The notes under the pieces: model-generated
The model's database searches: none
What the model saw: only the letters and a program-made list of their open reading frames with translations
Told to the model about the DNA's origin: nothing
Shown here: piece after piece, positions 1 through 9,106 of the stretch
Layout: each line of letters begins with the position of its first letter
Numbering within the stretch: the first letter of the stretch is position 1
DNA from: Bacteroidota bacterium
Lineage (GTDB): Bacteria > Bacteroidota > Bacteroidia > Chitinophagales > Saprospiraceae
Assembly: GCA_014190515.1 (NCBI GenBank)
Contig: BJGN01000013.1
Coordinates: 1 to 39,901, forward strand
Direction of reading: 5' to 3'
Length of the DNA: 39,901 nucleotides
Position numbers and translations under genes: made by a program

Positions 1-5
1 TGAAC

Positions 6-656
6 TTAATCCTGACATTTTTCGCCAAAACTTAAATCACCTGCATCACCTAAACCCGGAACGATATAAGATTTTGCCGTTAACTCTTCATCCACATCAC
101 CAATCCAAATATGAGCCTGTGGCAATTTCTGATGCACTTGATTTAGCCCTTCCTTTGAGGCAATAGCTGACACAATATGAATCGATGAGGGTTGACCGTA
201 TTCAGCTAAATGTTCAACTGCCTTTATGATAGAGGCTCCTGTTGCGAGCATAGGATCTATTAAAACAAGGCATTTATCGGTAAGATTGGGGCAGGAAACG
301 TATTCCATTTCAATGTCAAATTTTCCATCTCCGTGATGTTTTCTAAAAGCCGTTAAAAAGGCATTTTCAGCATCATCAAATACGTCTAAAAATCCCTGAT
401 GCATGGGTAATCCCGCTCTTAAAATGGTTCCTAAAACGATGGGGGTATTCACCATCGTACAATCGGCAATACCTAAGGGAGTTTGAATTTTTTTTATGTC
501 AAAAGATAAATACTTACTTAATTCGTAGGCCATAAAAACGCCCAGTCTTTGAATATTTCTTCGAAAAAGCACCTTATTCTTTTGCACAGTAACATCGCGT
601 AACTCAGCTAAATAATTACCCGCGATGGAAGGGGTATCATGAATTATAGTAATCAT
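6..656 (-). CDS. upp: Uracil phosphoribosyltransferase
   Basis: Cytosolic pyrimidine-salvage enzyme that converts uracil and PRPP to UMP. The PRPP-binding loop is clear as DPMLATGAS (about residues 134-142), and the family's uracil-binding C-terminal segment GLGDAGD is at about 201-207. I chose the ATG at 654-656 (protein beginning MITIIHD, 216 aa, the normal family length); the reading frame is open 14 codons further but that extension overlaps the upstream gene and is not family-like. The start codon overlaps the stop of the upstream DUF7033-like gene in an ATGA junction, so the two are probably translationally coupled. Family identity is very secure. Confidence 0.96.
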   Translation of the reverse strand: MITIIHDTPSIAGNYLAELRDVTVQKNKVLFRRNIQRLGVFMAYELSKYLSFDIKKIQTPLGIADCTMVNTPIVLGTILRAGLPMHQGFLDVFDDAENAFLTAFRKHHGDGKFDIEMEYVSCPNLTDKCLVLIDPMLATGASIIKAVEHLAEYGQPSSIHIVSAIASKEGLNQVHQKLPQAHIWIGDVDEELTAKSYIVPGLGDAGDLSFGEKCQD

Positions 657-1936
657 ATAATTGAATTTTTTAAAAAGGTGAAATAAATTTCTTCCCACGC
701 CTTCCAGGTTCCCGGTCCTGAAAACGAACTATTATGAGCAATAAAGGTAAAGGTCCCACCCACCGATTTACATTGTTTCTCGATGTTTTCAAGGGTGGCT
801 AAAATACCTTCTGAAGTATTTTCTCCATAGACCCAAAAGGTCACATCCATCGCCTGAAAAGGATGAATGGTCAAATTGGTACAGATATCTCTCTGTTCAT
901 CAAACCAGAGATATGGAAAACAAGTACCGGCCCGAAATCCACATTGACTGGCATAACCCATGGAATAATCATTTTCAACCCCTATTTTAATAAGATTTCG
1001 GTAAGTATCGGGCATACTTAGCAAAAGATAATGTTGTCGAGAATGAATAATCCTTTTTTCAGCCAGGGAGCACAAAAAGTTATATTCCTTTTGCAGCCAT
1101 CCAAAGCCTGATCCACTTTTCATTGACGGATGTAAACCAATGGGGTATTTACTTGATACATCACGGATTAATTGTTTAAACGCTTTTGATTTTAGTCCAA
1201 CGGCACGATCTATTTTGGATTTATCGCCCATCAGCCAAAAAAATATGGGCTGATCTCCCAAAGTGGCATGAGTAGTTAACAAGCGGCTAAAAGAAAAATA
1301 AGGATCTACTTCATTGCCTGACAAAACCTGCCATCGATGATGGATTGAAGAAAAATCACGACGCAATACATCCCGACAAATACCGTAAAAATGTCTTGGA
1401 AGAGAGCGATAAAGATAAGCCCAGGCAACATCGATATCATAAGAAATTTGTCTTTTGTAAATGGGCAAAGGAACCATAAAAGAAGGCCATTTCTCCTTTA
1501 AATAATCAAACAACCGTACCTTTACCAGGTCCACATAGGGTATTTGCAAATAATTATTCTTGAATGCTACACTATTTTCCGCTTTAAATCGGCCCCATGC
1601 ATCAAGATCAGTTTTATTATACTCCTCACATCTGGCTAGTGAATAAAAAATAAAAGAAAAAATATCTACATCCAGATTTTTTATGGGAAAGGTAACTAAT
1701 GCCAAATCAGGTAATACGGGATCGCCCTTTCGACGCCACAAATATCCACTATCAGGTATTCGCAAAGCGTCCTGTTGAATTGGTTTATTGGTATAAAAAA
1801 TGATAGGGCCGTTATATTTAATCGCGAGATCAACATCATGAGTGATTTGAAAAGTAGAAACTCCCTTAAAAATCCAATCCAGTACATATTGGAATCTATT
1901 TGACGAATGTTCGCTATATATTAAAATGTCCAACAT
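653..1936 (-). CDS. DUF7033 / polysaccharide-deacetylase-like protein
   Basis: A 427-aa protein resembling the Bacteroidota proteins annotated as polysaccharide deacetylase with an N-terminal DUF7033-type region. The N-terminal ~150 residues carry WRRK and RCEEY motifs. The C-terminal half has NodB-like elements: YDIDVAW (167 and 169 are Asp, possible catalytic base and metal ligand), GLHPS (His269, metal ligand), RAGTCFPY (335-342) and HPFQAMD (His358). No signal peptide is visible, so it is probably cytoplasmic. Substrate is unknown; relatives often lie in or near cell-surface polysaccharide genes, but here the partner is upp, with a 4-base overlap. Confidence is good for the family and low for the reaction. 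Confidence 0.72.
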   Translation of the reverse strand: MLDILIYSEHSSNRFQYVLDWIFKGVSTFQITHDVDLAIKYNGPIIFYTNKPIQQDALRIPDSGYLWRRKGDPVLPDLALVTFPIKNLDVDIFSFIFYSLARCEEYNKTDLDAWGRFKAENSVAFKNNYLQIPYVDLVKVRLFDYLKEKWPSFMVPLPIYKRQISYDIDVAWAYLYRSLPRHFYGICRDVLRRDFSSIHHRWQVLSGNEVDPYFSFSRLLTTHATLGDQPIFFWLMGDKSKIDRAVGLKSKAFKQLIRDVSSKYPIGLHPSMKSGSGFGWLQKEYNFLCSLAEKRIIHSRQHYLLLSMPDTYRNLIKIGVENDYSMGYASQCGFRAGTCFPYLWFDEQRDICTNLTIHPFQAMDVTFWVYGENTSEGILATLENIEKQCKSVGGTFTFIAHNSSFSGPGTWKAWEEIYFTFLKNSII

Positions 1937-2061
1937 GTTAAGGTCTGATTTATGGAAGGTAAATTAACATTTTTTTGGTATATTTATCATTATTAAAAAA
2001 GCATCTGAAGCCGTATGAACCTAAGCGAGTTAAAAATTGTATTACATAAAATGAAGTAAAA

Positions 2062-2907
2062 ATGTCCAACGATAAAATAATAAATGCCCATACTGATTTA
2101 AGGTCAATATATTTGACTCTGATAGGCGTGGTAATATGTGTAAGCCTGGCAGCACAACAGACCTTATCATTGGGAAGAAATAATTACAATCAGGATAAAG
2201 GTATATTATTTCAAAAAGAGAGTGGTGTTAACGCGCGGATTTATACCAATGGATTCAGTTTTGGTTATCAGTTGGGAAAAATAAAAAAGTATAACCTATC
2301 GCAATATTACTTTGCAGAATTCGGTGAATTAAAAGACCCCATTGAATCCAGGCAGCAAAAAAATATAACTTTGTCAGGTCCCAGGGGAACTTACCGTGGC
2401 TTTATATTTGGAAAACAAAATAATTTTTACCCCTTAAGAGTTGGCGTTGGAGAGAAGAGATTTTTATCTGAAAAAGGAAAAAGAAAGGGGTTGGCTGTTG
2501 GCGTGAGTTATGAGGGTGGACCAACATTAGGTCTTTTAAAACCCTATTATCTTATTTTAAGGCAAACATCTGACAATCCAGGCAATTTCACCAGCATTCG
2601 AAGTGAAAGGTACTCTGAGGAAAATGCCCCTCGATTTTTGAATTGGGACGATATTTTTGGGGCCGACAAACTGACAAAAGGGCTTGATGAACTGGGTATA
2701 GTACCTGGTATAAACATAAAGGGAAGTTTACATTTCGATTGGGGCGCTTACGGAGAGTTTATTCGTTCTGCTGAAATTGGTCTTATGGCAGACGCATTTA
2801 TCAGAGATGTACCCATTCTGGCTGATAATGATATCTTAGGCATTAACAATAACCAAAATATTTTCCTCAATTTTTTTGTAAATTTACGTCTTGGTAAAAG
2901 GAAATAG
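2062..2907 (+). CDS. Conserved hypothetical outer-membrane-type protein
   Basis: 281 aa with an N-terminal hydrophobic segment (about residues 14-31) followed by AAQQ, which looks like a signal peptide cleaved before the mature chain. The rest is rich in alternating polar/aromatic stretches ending in a strand-like segment (NIFLNFFVNLRLGK), typical of a small beta-barrel or periplasmic beta protein. No catalytic motif is recognised. It lies 23 bases upstream of lipA on the same strand and probably shares its transcript. Function is unknown; outer-membrane localisation is inferred from composition only. Confidence 0.7.
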   Translation: MSNDKIINAHTDLRSIYLTLIGVVICVSLAAQQTLSLGRNNYNQDKGILFQKESGVNARIYTNGFSFGYQLGKIKKYNLSQYYFAEFGELKDPIESRQQKNITLSGPRGTYRGFIFGKQNNFYPLRVGVGEKRFLSEKGKRKGLAVGVSYEGGPTLGLLKPYYLILRQTSDNPGNFTSIRSERYSEENAPRFLNWDDIFGADKLTKGLDELGIVPGINIKGSLHFDWGAYGEFIRSAEIGLMADAFIRDVPILADNDILGINNNQNIFLNFFVNLRLGKRK

Positions 2908-2930
2908 TCATTTAAAGATAATACAGTTTC

Positions 2931-3815
2931 ATGGTTGAATTACCCATTGCAGGTTCTAAAGAAAGACCTACAAAAAAACCCGATTGGCTTCGAGTTAAGC
3001 TTCCTATTGGACCCGAGTTCAAGAAGGTTCGGGAATTAGTTGACACTTATAAATTACACACTATATGCCAGTCAGGAAGTTGCCCCAATATGGGTGAATG
3101 TTGGGGAGCTGGTACTGCCACTTTTATGATTTTAGGTAATATATGCACTAGATCTTGCTCTTTTTGTGCCGTAAAAACCGGAAAACCAACAGAATATGAT
3201 ATAGAAGAGCCTGGAAGAGTTGCTGAAGCTGTTATGTTAATGCAAGTAAAACATGCTGTGATAACCTCTGTTAACAGAGACGAATTAGCAGACAGAGGGG
3301 CAGAAGTTTGGTACCAAACTATTCACCAGATTAAATTATTGAGCCCCAATACTACCATTGAAAGCCTCATTCCTGATGTAAAAGGAAATTGGGATGCCTT
3401 AGAAAGAATGATTAGTGCCGGTCAGGAAATAGTTTCTCATAATATGGAAACGGTACAAAGACTCTACCGGTTAGTGAGACCGCAGGCTAAGTATGACCGG
3501 AGTTTAGAACAGATTAAACGAACTAAAGTTTTTGGAAAAAGAACCAAATCTGGTATAATGGTCGGTCTGGGCGAAACAAAAGAAGAAGTTTTAAAATCTA
3601 TGGATGACCTGGTAGCTCATGGTTGTGATGTGCTTACTATTGGACAGTATTTACAACCCACTAAAATGCACCTTGATGTTGCCGAATTTATTCATCCCGA
3701 TACCTTTGCTTTTTATAAAGAGGAGGGTTTACGCCGTGGATTTGATTATGTGGAAAGTGGCCCGTTGGTTCGTTCTTCCTATCATGCGGAAAGACATTTA
3801 ATTCCAGCCAAATAA
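2931..3815 (+). CDS. lipA: Lipoyl synthase
   Basis: Radical-SAM enzyme that inserts two sulfurs into the octanoyl chain on lipoyl-domain proteins such as the E2 subunits of 2-oxoacid dehydrogenases. Both iron-sulfur cluster motifs are intact: the auxiliary cluster CX4CX5C (Cys46, 51, 57) and the radical-SAM CX3CX2C (Cys72, 76, 79, in CTRSCSFC). The C-terminal RSSY motif, whose serine ligates the auxiliary cluster, is present. Length (294 aa) is normal. The 3' end overlaps the convergent phosphatase-like gene by 18 bases. No lipB is seen in the window. Confidence 0.97.
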   Translation: MVELPIAGSKERPTKKPDWLRVKLPIGPEFKKVRELVDTYKLHTICQSGSCPNMGECWGAGTATFMILGNICTRSCSFCAVKTGKPTEYDIEEPGRVAEAVMLMQVKHAVITSVNRDELADRGAEVWYQTIHQIKLLSPNTTIESLIPDVKGNWDALERMISAGQEIVSHNMETVQRLYRLVRPQAKYDRSLEQIKRTKVFGKRTKSGIMVGLGETKEEVLKSMDDLVAHGCDVLTIGQYLQPTKMHLDVAEFIHPDTFAFYKEEGLRRGFDYVESGPLVRSSYHAERHLIPAK

Positions 3816-4901
3816 TACTTTTAATCTCGGTAAAAAATCAACATTCTCAAAGAATCCGGTAAATTTAATGGCACCTGGACCTTGAGAAAATACAGGGACC
3901 AAAGTTCCTGTGGTTGCTTTTCCTGTAAATTCATGTTGTAATTTCTCTCGCTTTGAGCCTGGATTTACCGAGTATCCTCCTGTTTCATACGCCGACGTAA
4001 CGATAACCAGTGTTTCCTTATCCCTTTCAGCAAAATCCAGGACTTTCGCCAGGGCTTCATCGAAATCATTATATTCAGAAAGCATATACTCTGGGTTATT
4101 GAGTTTTGCACCCAGAGCAATTTGCGCACTATTCACTAATAAAAAGAACCCATCCTTTTTTTTATCTTTTTTACTAAGAAAATCAATAGCAAAAGAAACT
4201 GCGGACGACAAATATTTTCTACCCTCCGTAACGGAGAGAGGCCAATCAAGCGCCGTAAAGGCAGCATATTTTTTTGAAAAATCGGCTGTGGGAAAGGATT
4301 TTGCCTCTGGAAGAACGGACAAAGTCTGATAACCCTGACGCTGAAGGTCTTCCATTAGATTTTTTTTATCCTGCCTGTCTGTAAAAAATTTCTCCCCACC
4401 ACCAATAATAAGATCTAAAGGTGAGCCGGGTAATTGGGAAGCAATGTATTCCTCATTCTTATAACCAGAAGAATGCGCCCAAAATGCAGCAGAGGACACG
4501 TGGGTCATGCTTGCCGTGGTAACCACCCCCGTTTTCATATTATTATCAGCCCCTATTTTCAGCATCGATGGAATGGATATTGAATCCATATTAACTCCTA
4601 ATGCGCCGTCAAAAGATTTCACACCGCAGGCAATGGCCGTAGCGGCGGCAGCGGGATCGGAATTCAAGCTATTAAAAGAGTTGGTTTTCTGTAGCCCTAT
4701 AAACGGCATTTTTTCAACTAACAGTGCATGGTTATATTGGTACAAACTACCAGAAATTTGATTTATCCCAACGCCGTCAGCAATCATTAAAATGATATTT
4801 ACAGGTTTTGACTGTTTCATCAAATCTTGCGTTGACCCAATAAAAGGCGTTAGCAATAATCCCGAACAAATAAACCCGATATTTAAATACTTCACCATCA
4901 T
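3798..4901 (-). CDS. Alkaline phosphatase family protein, probable pseudoenzyme
   Basis: 367 aa with an N-terminal signal-like segment, then the alkaline-phosphatase fold: [11 protein letters not shown] (Asp42 kept), [49 protein letters not shown] and FENVDF. The framework is well kept but the catalytic centre is not. The nucleophile Ser is Pro83, and the positions equivalent to E. coli PhoA Glu322, Asp327, His331, Asp369, His370 and His412 read Asn257, Ala262, Lys266, Ala304, Tyr305 and Thr330. Only the Asp51 equivalent and the His134/Ser136 region remain. The frame is intact over its full length, so this looks like a maintained non-catalytic homologue rather than a decayed gene. Its start overlaps the dprA stop (TAATG), implying coupled translation. 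A binding or regulatory role is inference. Confidence 0.85.
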   Translation of the reverse strand: MMVKYLNIGFICSGLLLTPFIGSTQDLMKQSKPVNIILMIADGVGINQISGSLYQYNHALLVEKMPFIGLQKTNSFNSLNSDPAAAATAIACGVKSFDGALGVNMDSISIPSMLKIGADNNMKTGVVTTASMTHVSSAAFWAHSSGYKNEEYIASQLPGSPLDLIIGGGEKFFTDRQDKKNLMEDLQRQGYQTLSVLPEAKSFPTADFSKKYAAFTALDWPLSVTEGRKYLSSAVSFAIDFLSKKDKKKDGFFLLVNSAQIALGAKLNNPEYMLSEYNDFDEALAKVLDFAERDKETLVIVTSAYETGGYSVNPGSKREKLQHEFTGKATTGTLVPVFSQGPGAIKFTGFFENVDFLPRLKVLFGWN

Positions 4902-5989
4902 TATATCAATTTTAGATACCTTTTTCCTGGTAATTCTTTGATCAAACCTTTAAATTCCATATTCAGCAAAAGTTGTGTTAACGCACCAATAGAAAGCTGA
5001 GCATGAATAAAAAGGTATTCCAAAGAAATTGGATGAGCATCAATGTATAAATCTAACAAAAATATTTCTTGTGGTTCCAAAAAGGGAATAATCATTTGTT
5101 TTTCATGTGACTCATTCCATTGTAGAATACGAACAATATCTTCAGAAGCTGAAACAAGAGAAGCCTCTTGCGTTTTTATCATTTTCAAACAACCTGCAGA
5201 CCATTTATCTGATATTCTTCCGGGTAAGGCCATTACTTCCTTATGATAATCATTAGCAAGTTGGGCAGTTATCATAGAACCGCCTCTTTCAGCTGTTTCA
5301 ACTACTAACACACCGTCACTTAGTCCTGCAATAATTCTATTTCTCATTGGAAAGAACTCCTTTTCAGCCCTTACAGACCAGGGATATTCGGAAAGAATGG
5401 CACCTTGTTTTGATATTTTATCTGCCAGTTCCCGATGATCTGCCGGATAAATACTACCCAGACCGTGTGCTATAACTCCCACAGTGTGCAATTCATTCTT
5501 AAGGCAAAACAGGTGAGCTGCTGCATCAACACCAAAAGCGAGACCGCTGACAATAATGGGATTAAAGGATTTTAAACCGTCTAAAATCTTCCCCAACGCT
5601 TCAATGCCATGGGAGGATGGTTTTCTCGTACCGACCACCGACAAGATAAACCTATGTTCCCAGTCCAAATCCCCTTGTTGATATAACACAATGGGGCTAT
5701 CCGGTAAAAGAGATAATCGGGAAGGATAAAGGGACGATTTAAAATAAAGTACTTTTATTTTTTTTTCTTCACATACCCGCAGCTCTTTCTCGGCTGTAAC
5801 GAGTACTTTTCCGGAGCGTATTTCATTAACTATATTATTTCCTACGCCTGGAATCTTTAATAATTGACGGGAGGAAACATTAAAAACTTCCTCGGGTGAT
5901 CCACAATAATGAATAAGTTGTCGCCCCAGGACTGGACCGACATGATGAATTTTTGTTAACCCTATGGCAAACAACATATAATCTTCCAT
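4901..5989 (-). CDS. dprA: DNA-processing protein DprA
   Basis: Cytosolic single-strand DNA-binding protein that loads RecA during natural transformation. The N-terminus has helix-hairpin-helix character (LLKIPGVGNNIVNEI, about 43-57). The central Rossmann domain shows VVGTRKPSSHG, VSGLAFGVDAAAH, the SEYPW and FPMRNRIIAGLSDGVLVVE signatures, and GGSMITAQLA. A C-terminal winged-helix-like region (about 305-362) follows. The 362-aa length is normal for Bacteroidota DprA. It is the first gene of a two-gene unit with the phosphatase-like gene. Presence of dprA does not by itself show that the organism is competent. Confidence 0.95.
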   Translation of the reverse strand: MEDYMLFAIGLTKIHHVGPVLGRQLIHYCGSPEEVFNVSSRQLLKIPGVGNNIVNEIRSGKVLVTAEKELRVCEEKKIKVLYFKSSLYPSRLSLLPDSPIVLYQQGDLDWEHRFILSVVGTRKPSSHGIEALGKILDGLKSFNPIIVSGLAFGVDAAAHLFCLKNELHTVGVIAHGLGSIYPADHRELADKISKQGAILSEYPWSVRAEKEFFPMRNRIIAGLSDGVLVVETAERGGSMITAQLANDYHKEVMALPGRISDKWSAGCLKMIKTQEASLVSASEDIVRILQWNESHEKQMIIPFLEPQEIFLLDLYIDAHPISLEYLFIHAQLSIGALTQLLLNMEFKGLIKELPGKRYLKLI

Positions 5990-6077
5990 ATTACGTTAGC
6001 TGATTGGTTAAAAAATCAGGCGTAAAGGGGTAGGATACTCAGTTAAGGGAGGAAAAAAGAAGTAAGGTCAAAAAAAA

Positions 6078-7226
6078 TCAGGGTAAATGGTCAATAGCCA
6101 CATTTAAGTCATCAATTAAATCACTGACATCTTCAATACCCACACTTAGTCGAATTAAAGAGTCCGTCAAACCTACTTTAAGTCTCTCCTCTCGGGGGAT
6201 AGAAGCATGAGTCATTGTTGCCGGGTGTCCAATTAAAGATTCAACGCCCCCCAATGATTCTGCTAAAGTAAATAACTTGGTACTAGACAATATTTTTTCA
6301 GCATAATCCAGGGTATCGGTAAACAAATTAAAGGAAACCATACCACCAAAGTGCCTCATTTGGGAAGCTGCGATATCATGACCTGGATGATCTATGAAAC
6401 CAGGATAAAACACCTGTTTAATTTTCGAGTGAGACCTAAGAAAATCTGCTATTTTAGCTGCATTTTGGCAGGCCCTTTCCACACGAAGGTGTAATGTTTT
6501 GATACCACGTAAAATCAAAAAACAATCTTGAGGCCCTGGAACGGCACCTACTGCATTTTGAATAAACCGTAATTTCTGAGCATATATCTCGCTATTGGTT
6601 ACTATGGCACCGTGAACCACATCTGAATGACCACCGATATATTTAGTAGCGGAATGAAGCACAATATCTGCCCCCAGATCGAGCGGATTTTGCAGATACG
6701 GAGAAGCGAAAGTATTGTCAACACAAGTTAGGATTCCCTTTTTCTTTGCAACAGTACAAATGGCTAAAATATCTACGATATTCAGCATAGGATTTGTTGG
6801 CGTTTCAATCCATATCAACTTAGTTTCGGGTCTGATAGCAGACTCCAAAGCGGTTAGATTGTTCATACCCACGAACCTACTTTTAATTCCAAAACCACCA
6901 TGAACCTTAGTCAACAATCTATAAGAACCTCCATATAAATCATCACAAGCAAGCACTTCGTCCCCAGGCTGTAAAAGTCTGATGACTGCATCCATAGCGG
7001 CAAGGCCACTACTAAAACAGATACCGAATTTACCATTTTCCAATGCGGCCAGATTATTTTCCAGAACGGTGCGGGTAGGATTTCCTGTTCTGGCATATTC
7101 GTACCCTTTGTGCACACCCGGAGAAGATTGGGCATAAGTCGAGGTTTGATAAATGGGAGTCATTACCGCCCCTGTTGCTGGGTCCGGGTCAATTCCCGCA
7201 TGAATTGCTTTAGTACCAAATTTCAT
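6078..7226 (-). CDS. Cys/Met metabolism PLP-dependent enzyme (cystathionine gamma-synthase/lyase type)
   Basis: 382-aa fold-type I PLP enzyme of the trans-sulfuration family. The PLP lysine is Lys195 in the signature SATKYIGGHSD. Other family motifs are YEYARTGNPTR (phosphate-binding, about 43-53), FSSGLAAMDA, the ETPTNP box and VDNTFASPYLQNP; SLGGVESLIGHPATMTHA is near the C-terminus. Such enzymes act as cystathionine gamma-synthase, cystathionine gamma-lyase or methionine gamma-lyase, and sequence reading alone does not decide between them. The Bacteroidota context favours cystathionine gamma-synthase or lyase. It appears monocistronic, separated from hup by a terminator. Confidence 0.93.
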   Translation of the reverse strand: MKFGTKAIHAGIDPDPATGAVMTPIYQTSTYAQSSPGVHKGYEYARTGNPTRTVLENNLAALENGKFGICFSSGLAAMDAVIRLLQPGDEVLACDDLYGGSYRLLTKVHGGFGIKSRFVGMNNLTALESAIRPETKLIWIETPTNPMLNIVDILAICTVAKKKGILTCVDNTFASPYLQNPLDLGADIVLHSATKYIGGHSDVVHGAIVTNSEIYAQKLRFIQNAVGAVPGPQDCFLILRGIKTLHLRVERACQNAAKIADFLRSHSKIKQVFYPGFIDHPGHDIAASQMRHFGGMVSFNLFTDTLDYAEKILSSTKLFTLAESLGGVESLIGHPATMTHASIPREERLKVGLTDSLIRLSVGIEDVSDLIDDLNVAIDHLP

Positions 7227-7266
7227 GAGGCTATATTATTTAATTTAATGACGAGAAGTAAAAATT

Positions 7267-7301
7267 AAAAGGGCAATCTATATAATCAAGATTGCCCTTT
7301 T
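7267..7301 (-). terminator. Intrinsic terminator of hup
   Basis: A perfect 12-bp stem (7267-7278 with 7290-7301, core GGGCAATC/GATTGCCC) and an 11-base loop, flanked by A/T runs on both sides. It lies just after the hup stop and 40 bases before the metB-like start, so it should end hup transcription on the minus strand; the flanking tracts would allow it to work in either direction. Confidence 0.8.
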
Positions 7302-7333
7302 TTTCTCTTGTCGTACAAAGTTTATCTTTCTGC

Positions 7334-7606
7334 TTAATTTACAGCATCAGATAATTCTTTACCTGCTTTGAACTTCACTGAATTTTTACTTTCAATGGTT
7401 AAAGTTTCACCTGTTCTCGGGTTACGACCACTTCTAGCTTCTCTGTGTGACACTGAGAAGGTGCCGAATCCAATGAGTGTTACTTTTCCGCCTTCTTTTA
7501 GCTCTTGTCCAATTCCTTCTACTACAGCATTTAAAGCGTCAGTAGCTTGAACTTTTGTGATTTTTGCACTTGATGCAATTTTGTTGATAAGATCTCCCTT
7601 GTTCAT
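7334..7606 (-). CDS. hup: HU family DNA-binding protein
   Basis: 90-aa histone-like nucleoid protein that bends and compacts DNA as a dimer. It starts MNKGDLINKIA and carries the HU/IHF signature GFGTFSV followed by the DNA-contacting arm with GRNPRTGE, ending in a normal C-terminal helix. The length is exactly typical. It is single-gene, with its own terminator downstream and a leader of about 105 bases upstream containing a TATATTTG -7-type box. The call as HU rather than IHF rests on general similarity. Confidence 0.95.
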   Translation of the reverse strand: MNKGDLINKIASSAKITKVQATDALNAVVEGIGQELKEGGKVTLIGFGTFSVSHREARSGRNPRTGETLTIESKNSVKFKAGKELSDAVN

Positions 7607-7719
7607 TTAAAATAGTTTTTAAGTTTAATTTTCCCAATCAAAAATAAGTTTGTAAATGTAAGCATAATAATTAGATAAATCAAGTACAACTTGATTCATT
7701 TATTCCTATTTTTACAAAA

Positions 7720-7749
7720 CAAATATAGTCTATTCTTCGAAATATCAAT
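7720..7749 (-). promoter_or_regulatory. Candidate Bacteroidota promoter for hup
   Basis: On the minus strand this reads ATTG, 18 bases, then TATATTTG (7720-7727). The second element matches the Bacteroidota -7 consensus TAnnTTTG exactly and the first matches the -33 TTTG in three of four bases. It would give a 5' leader of roughly 100 bases before hup. Inference from motif only. Confidence 0.4.
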
Positions 7750-7767
7750 CAATTATAGTTTATTATC

Positions 7768-7971
7768 ATGAAAAATCGCATCTTTTTTATTACAGTTTTA
7801 TTCCTTTCTGTCATTTACAGTAGCTGCAATAGGAAAACAGGGTGCCCTGCTATGAATCAAACGGCAGATTTTCGAAAAAATAATTCACTAAAAAAAACAG
7901 CTCAAACAAGACTTTTCTCAAAAAAGAGCAAGATTAAATATTACCCAAACCAAGGATTTAAGAAACCTTAG
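7768..7971 (+). CDS. Small putative lipoprotein
   Basis: 67 aa. A hydrophobic signal sequence (MKNRIFFITVLFLSVIYSS) ends in a lipobox-like YSSC, placing the acylated Cys at residue 20, followed by CNRKTGCPAMN. The mature peptide is only about 48 residues and strongly basic towards the end (KKSKIKYYP). Short Bacteroidota lipoproteins starting with a similar Cys-Asn-Arg-Lys-like segment are familiar, but no function is known. Its last 14 bases overlap the convergent permease gene. The signal peptide and lipobox are the main evidence that it is real. Confidence 0.6.
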   Translation: MKNRIFFITVLFLSVIYSSCNRKTGCPAMNQTADFRKNNSLKKTAQTRLFSKKSKIKYYPNQGFKKP

Positions 7972-9106
7972 ATTCTAATTTCTCCCCCATTTTTTGAAGG
8001 CTAAAAAGAATTAAAAAAATAGCCAATCCTGGAAAAACCGCTAACCACCAGGCAGAGGGGTTTTCTCTTACCTGCTGCATTTGGCTGCCCCAGCTTATGG
8101 TTCCCGCTGGCATACCAATGCCTAAATACCCTAAATAAGCCTCAAGTAAAATAGCTCCTGCAAAACTATAGGCAAAAGTTATCCACACAGAGCCCATGGC
8201 ATTAGGTAAAATATGCTTCCAACAGATAAGAAAATTCGTTATACCTATAAGTTGCGCGGCCTGAATATATTCCAAATCTCTGATTCTTAAAAATTCTGCT
8301 CTTACCAAACGAGCTATTCCCGTCCATCTTATGAGCGCAATAAGTATAATAACATGAAATAGAGTTGGATTTTTTATCAATGGAAGTAAGGCGAGCAAAA
8401 AGAATAGTGCCGGGATAGCATCTATTGCCTGTATGATTAAACTTATAATCCAATCTATAGGAAAAGAGGTTCTATTGCCCATAGCTGGCAGGATATAAAC
8501 AAGTGTCCCAATGAGTATCCAGATACCCAGCCAAATTAAAATACTTAGGTTATTCCCATTTGTTTCAAACACCAGATATATCCAATACACAAATCCAATG
8601 ATCCAAAAAAGTAAAACAAAAGCCTTGTAAACAGGTATATTAAACCGATCGTTACCATAAAAACCAGCCAAACCACCCATAAATATACCGACTAATCCTG
8701 CGATAAAAATCGATAAAAACCCTATCCCCAAAGCCAACCTGAATCCTCTAATCCAGCCGGCCAAAACATCCCTTCCAATTCTATCGGTTCCCATCCAATG
8801 CCTGTCCCAAAATCCATTTGTATTTTGAACAGCAAATGGACTTTTTAGTCCAAGATTTTTGCGATCTATGGTTTCAGGACTATAAGGAACCAGTGTTTTC
8901 ACTACTTTCTCATAAGGTATATTACCCCAATTTTCATTTTTAAAATCTGCTGGCCAGTCAATCCAACCTAATTTTACAAAAGGAACTTCAAATATTGGAA
9001 AGTAAGATTTTCCCTCAAATTGACAATAAACCGGTTTTTCGTTAGCTATCCAGTCACCAAAAAAAGCAAAGAAAAGAACTGTAAGAAAAAAGATTTTTAA
9101 CTTCAT
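7958..9106 (-). CDS. ABC transporter permease, DppC/OppC type
   Basis: 382-aa inner-membrane permease of the peptide/nickel ABC family. After TM1 and an ~85-residue periplasmic stretch comes the family signature GTDRIGRDVLAGWIRG (about 124-139). The cytoplasmic EAA-like loop that contacts the ATPase is seen near EYIQAAQLIGITNF. It is longer than the usual ~300 aa because of an insertion of about 60 residues with two extra hydrophobic helices (FVLLFWIIGFVYWIYLVF and ILIWLGIWILIGTLVYIL) before the DAIPALFFLL helix. The start overlaps the DppB-type gene by 4 bases (ATGA), so it is translationally coupled. No ATPase gene follows. Confidence 0.92.
   Translation of the reverse strand: MKLKIFFLTVLFFAFFGDWIANEKPVYCQFEGKSYFPIFEVPFVKLGWIDWPADFKNENWGNIPYEKVVKTLVPYSPETIDRKNLGLKSPFAVQNTNGFWDRHWMGTDRIGRDVLAGWIRGFRLALGIGFLSIFIAGLVGIFMGGLAGFYGNDRFNIPVYKAFVLLFWIIGFVYWIYLVFETNGNNLSILIWLGIWILIGTLVYILPAMGNRTSFPIDWIISLIIQAIDAIPALFFLLALLPLIKNPTLFHVIILIALIRWTGIARLVRAEFLRIRDLEYIQAAQLIGITNFLICWKHILPNAMGSVWITFAYSFAGAILLEAYLGYLGIGMPAGTISWGSQMQQVRENPSAWWLAVFPGLAIFLILFSLQKMGEKLESKVS

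Noticed and set aside
3910-4329. 139-codon reading frame opposite the phosphatase-like gene
   Set aside because: A complementary-strand shadow; the minus frame has an unmistakable alkaline-phosphatase framework throughout.
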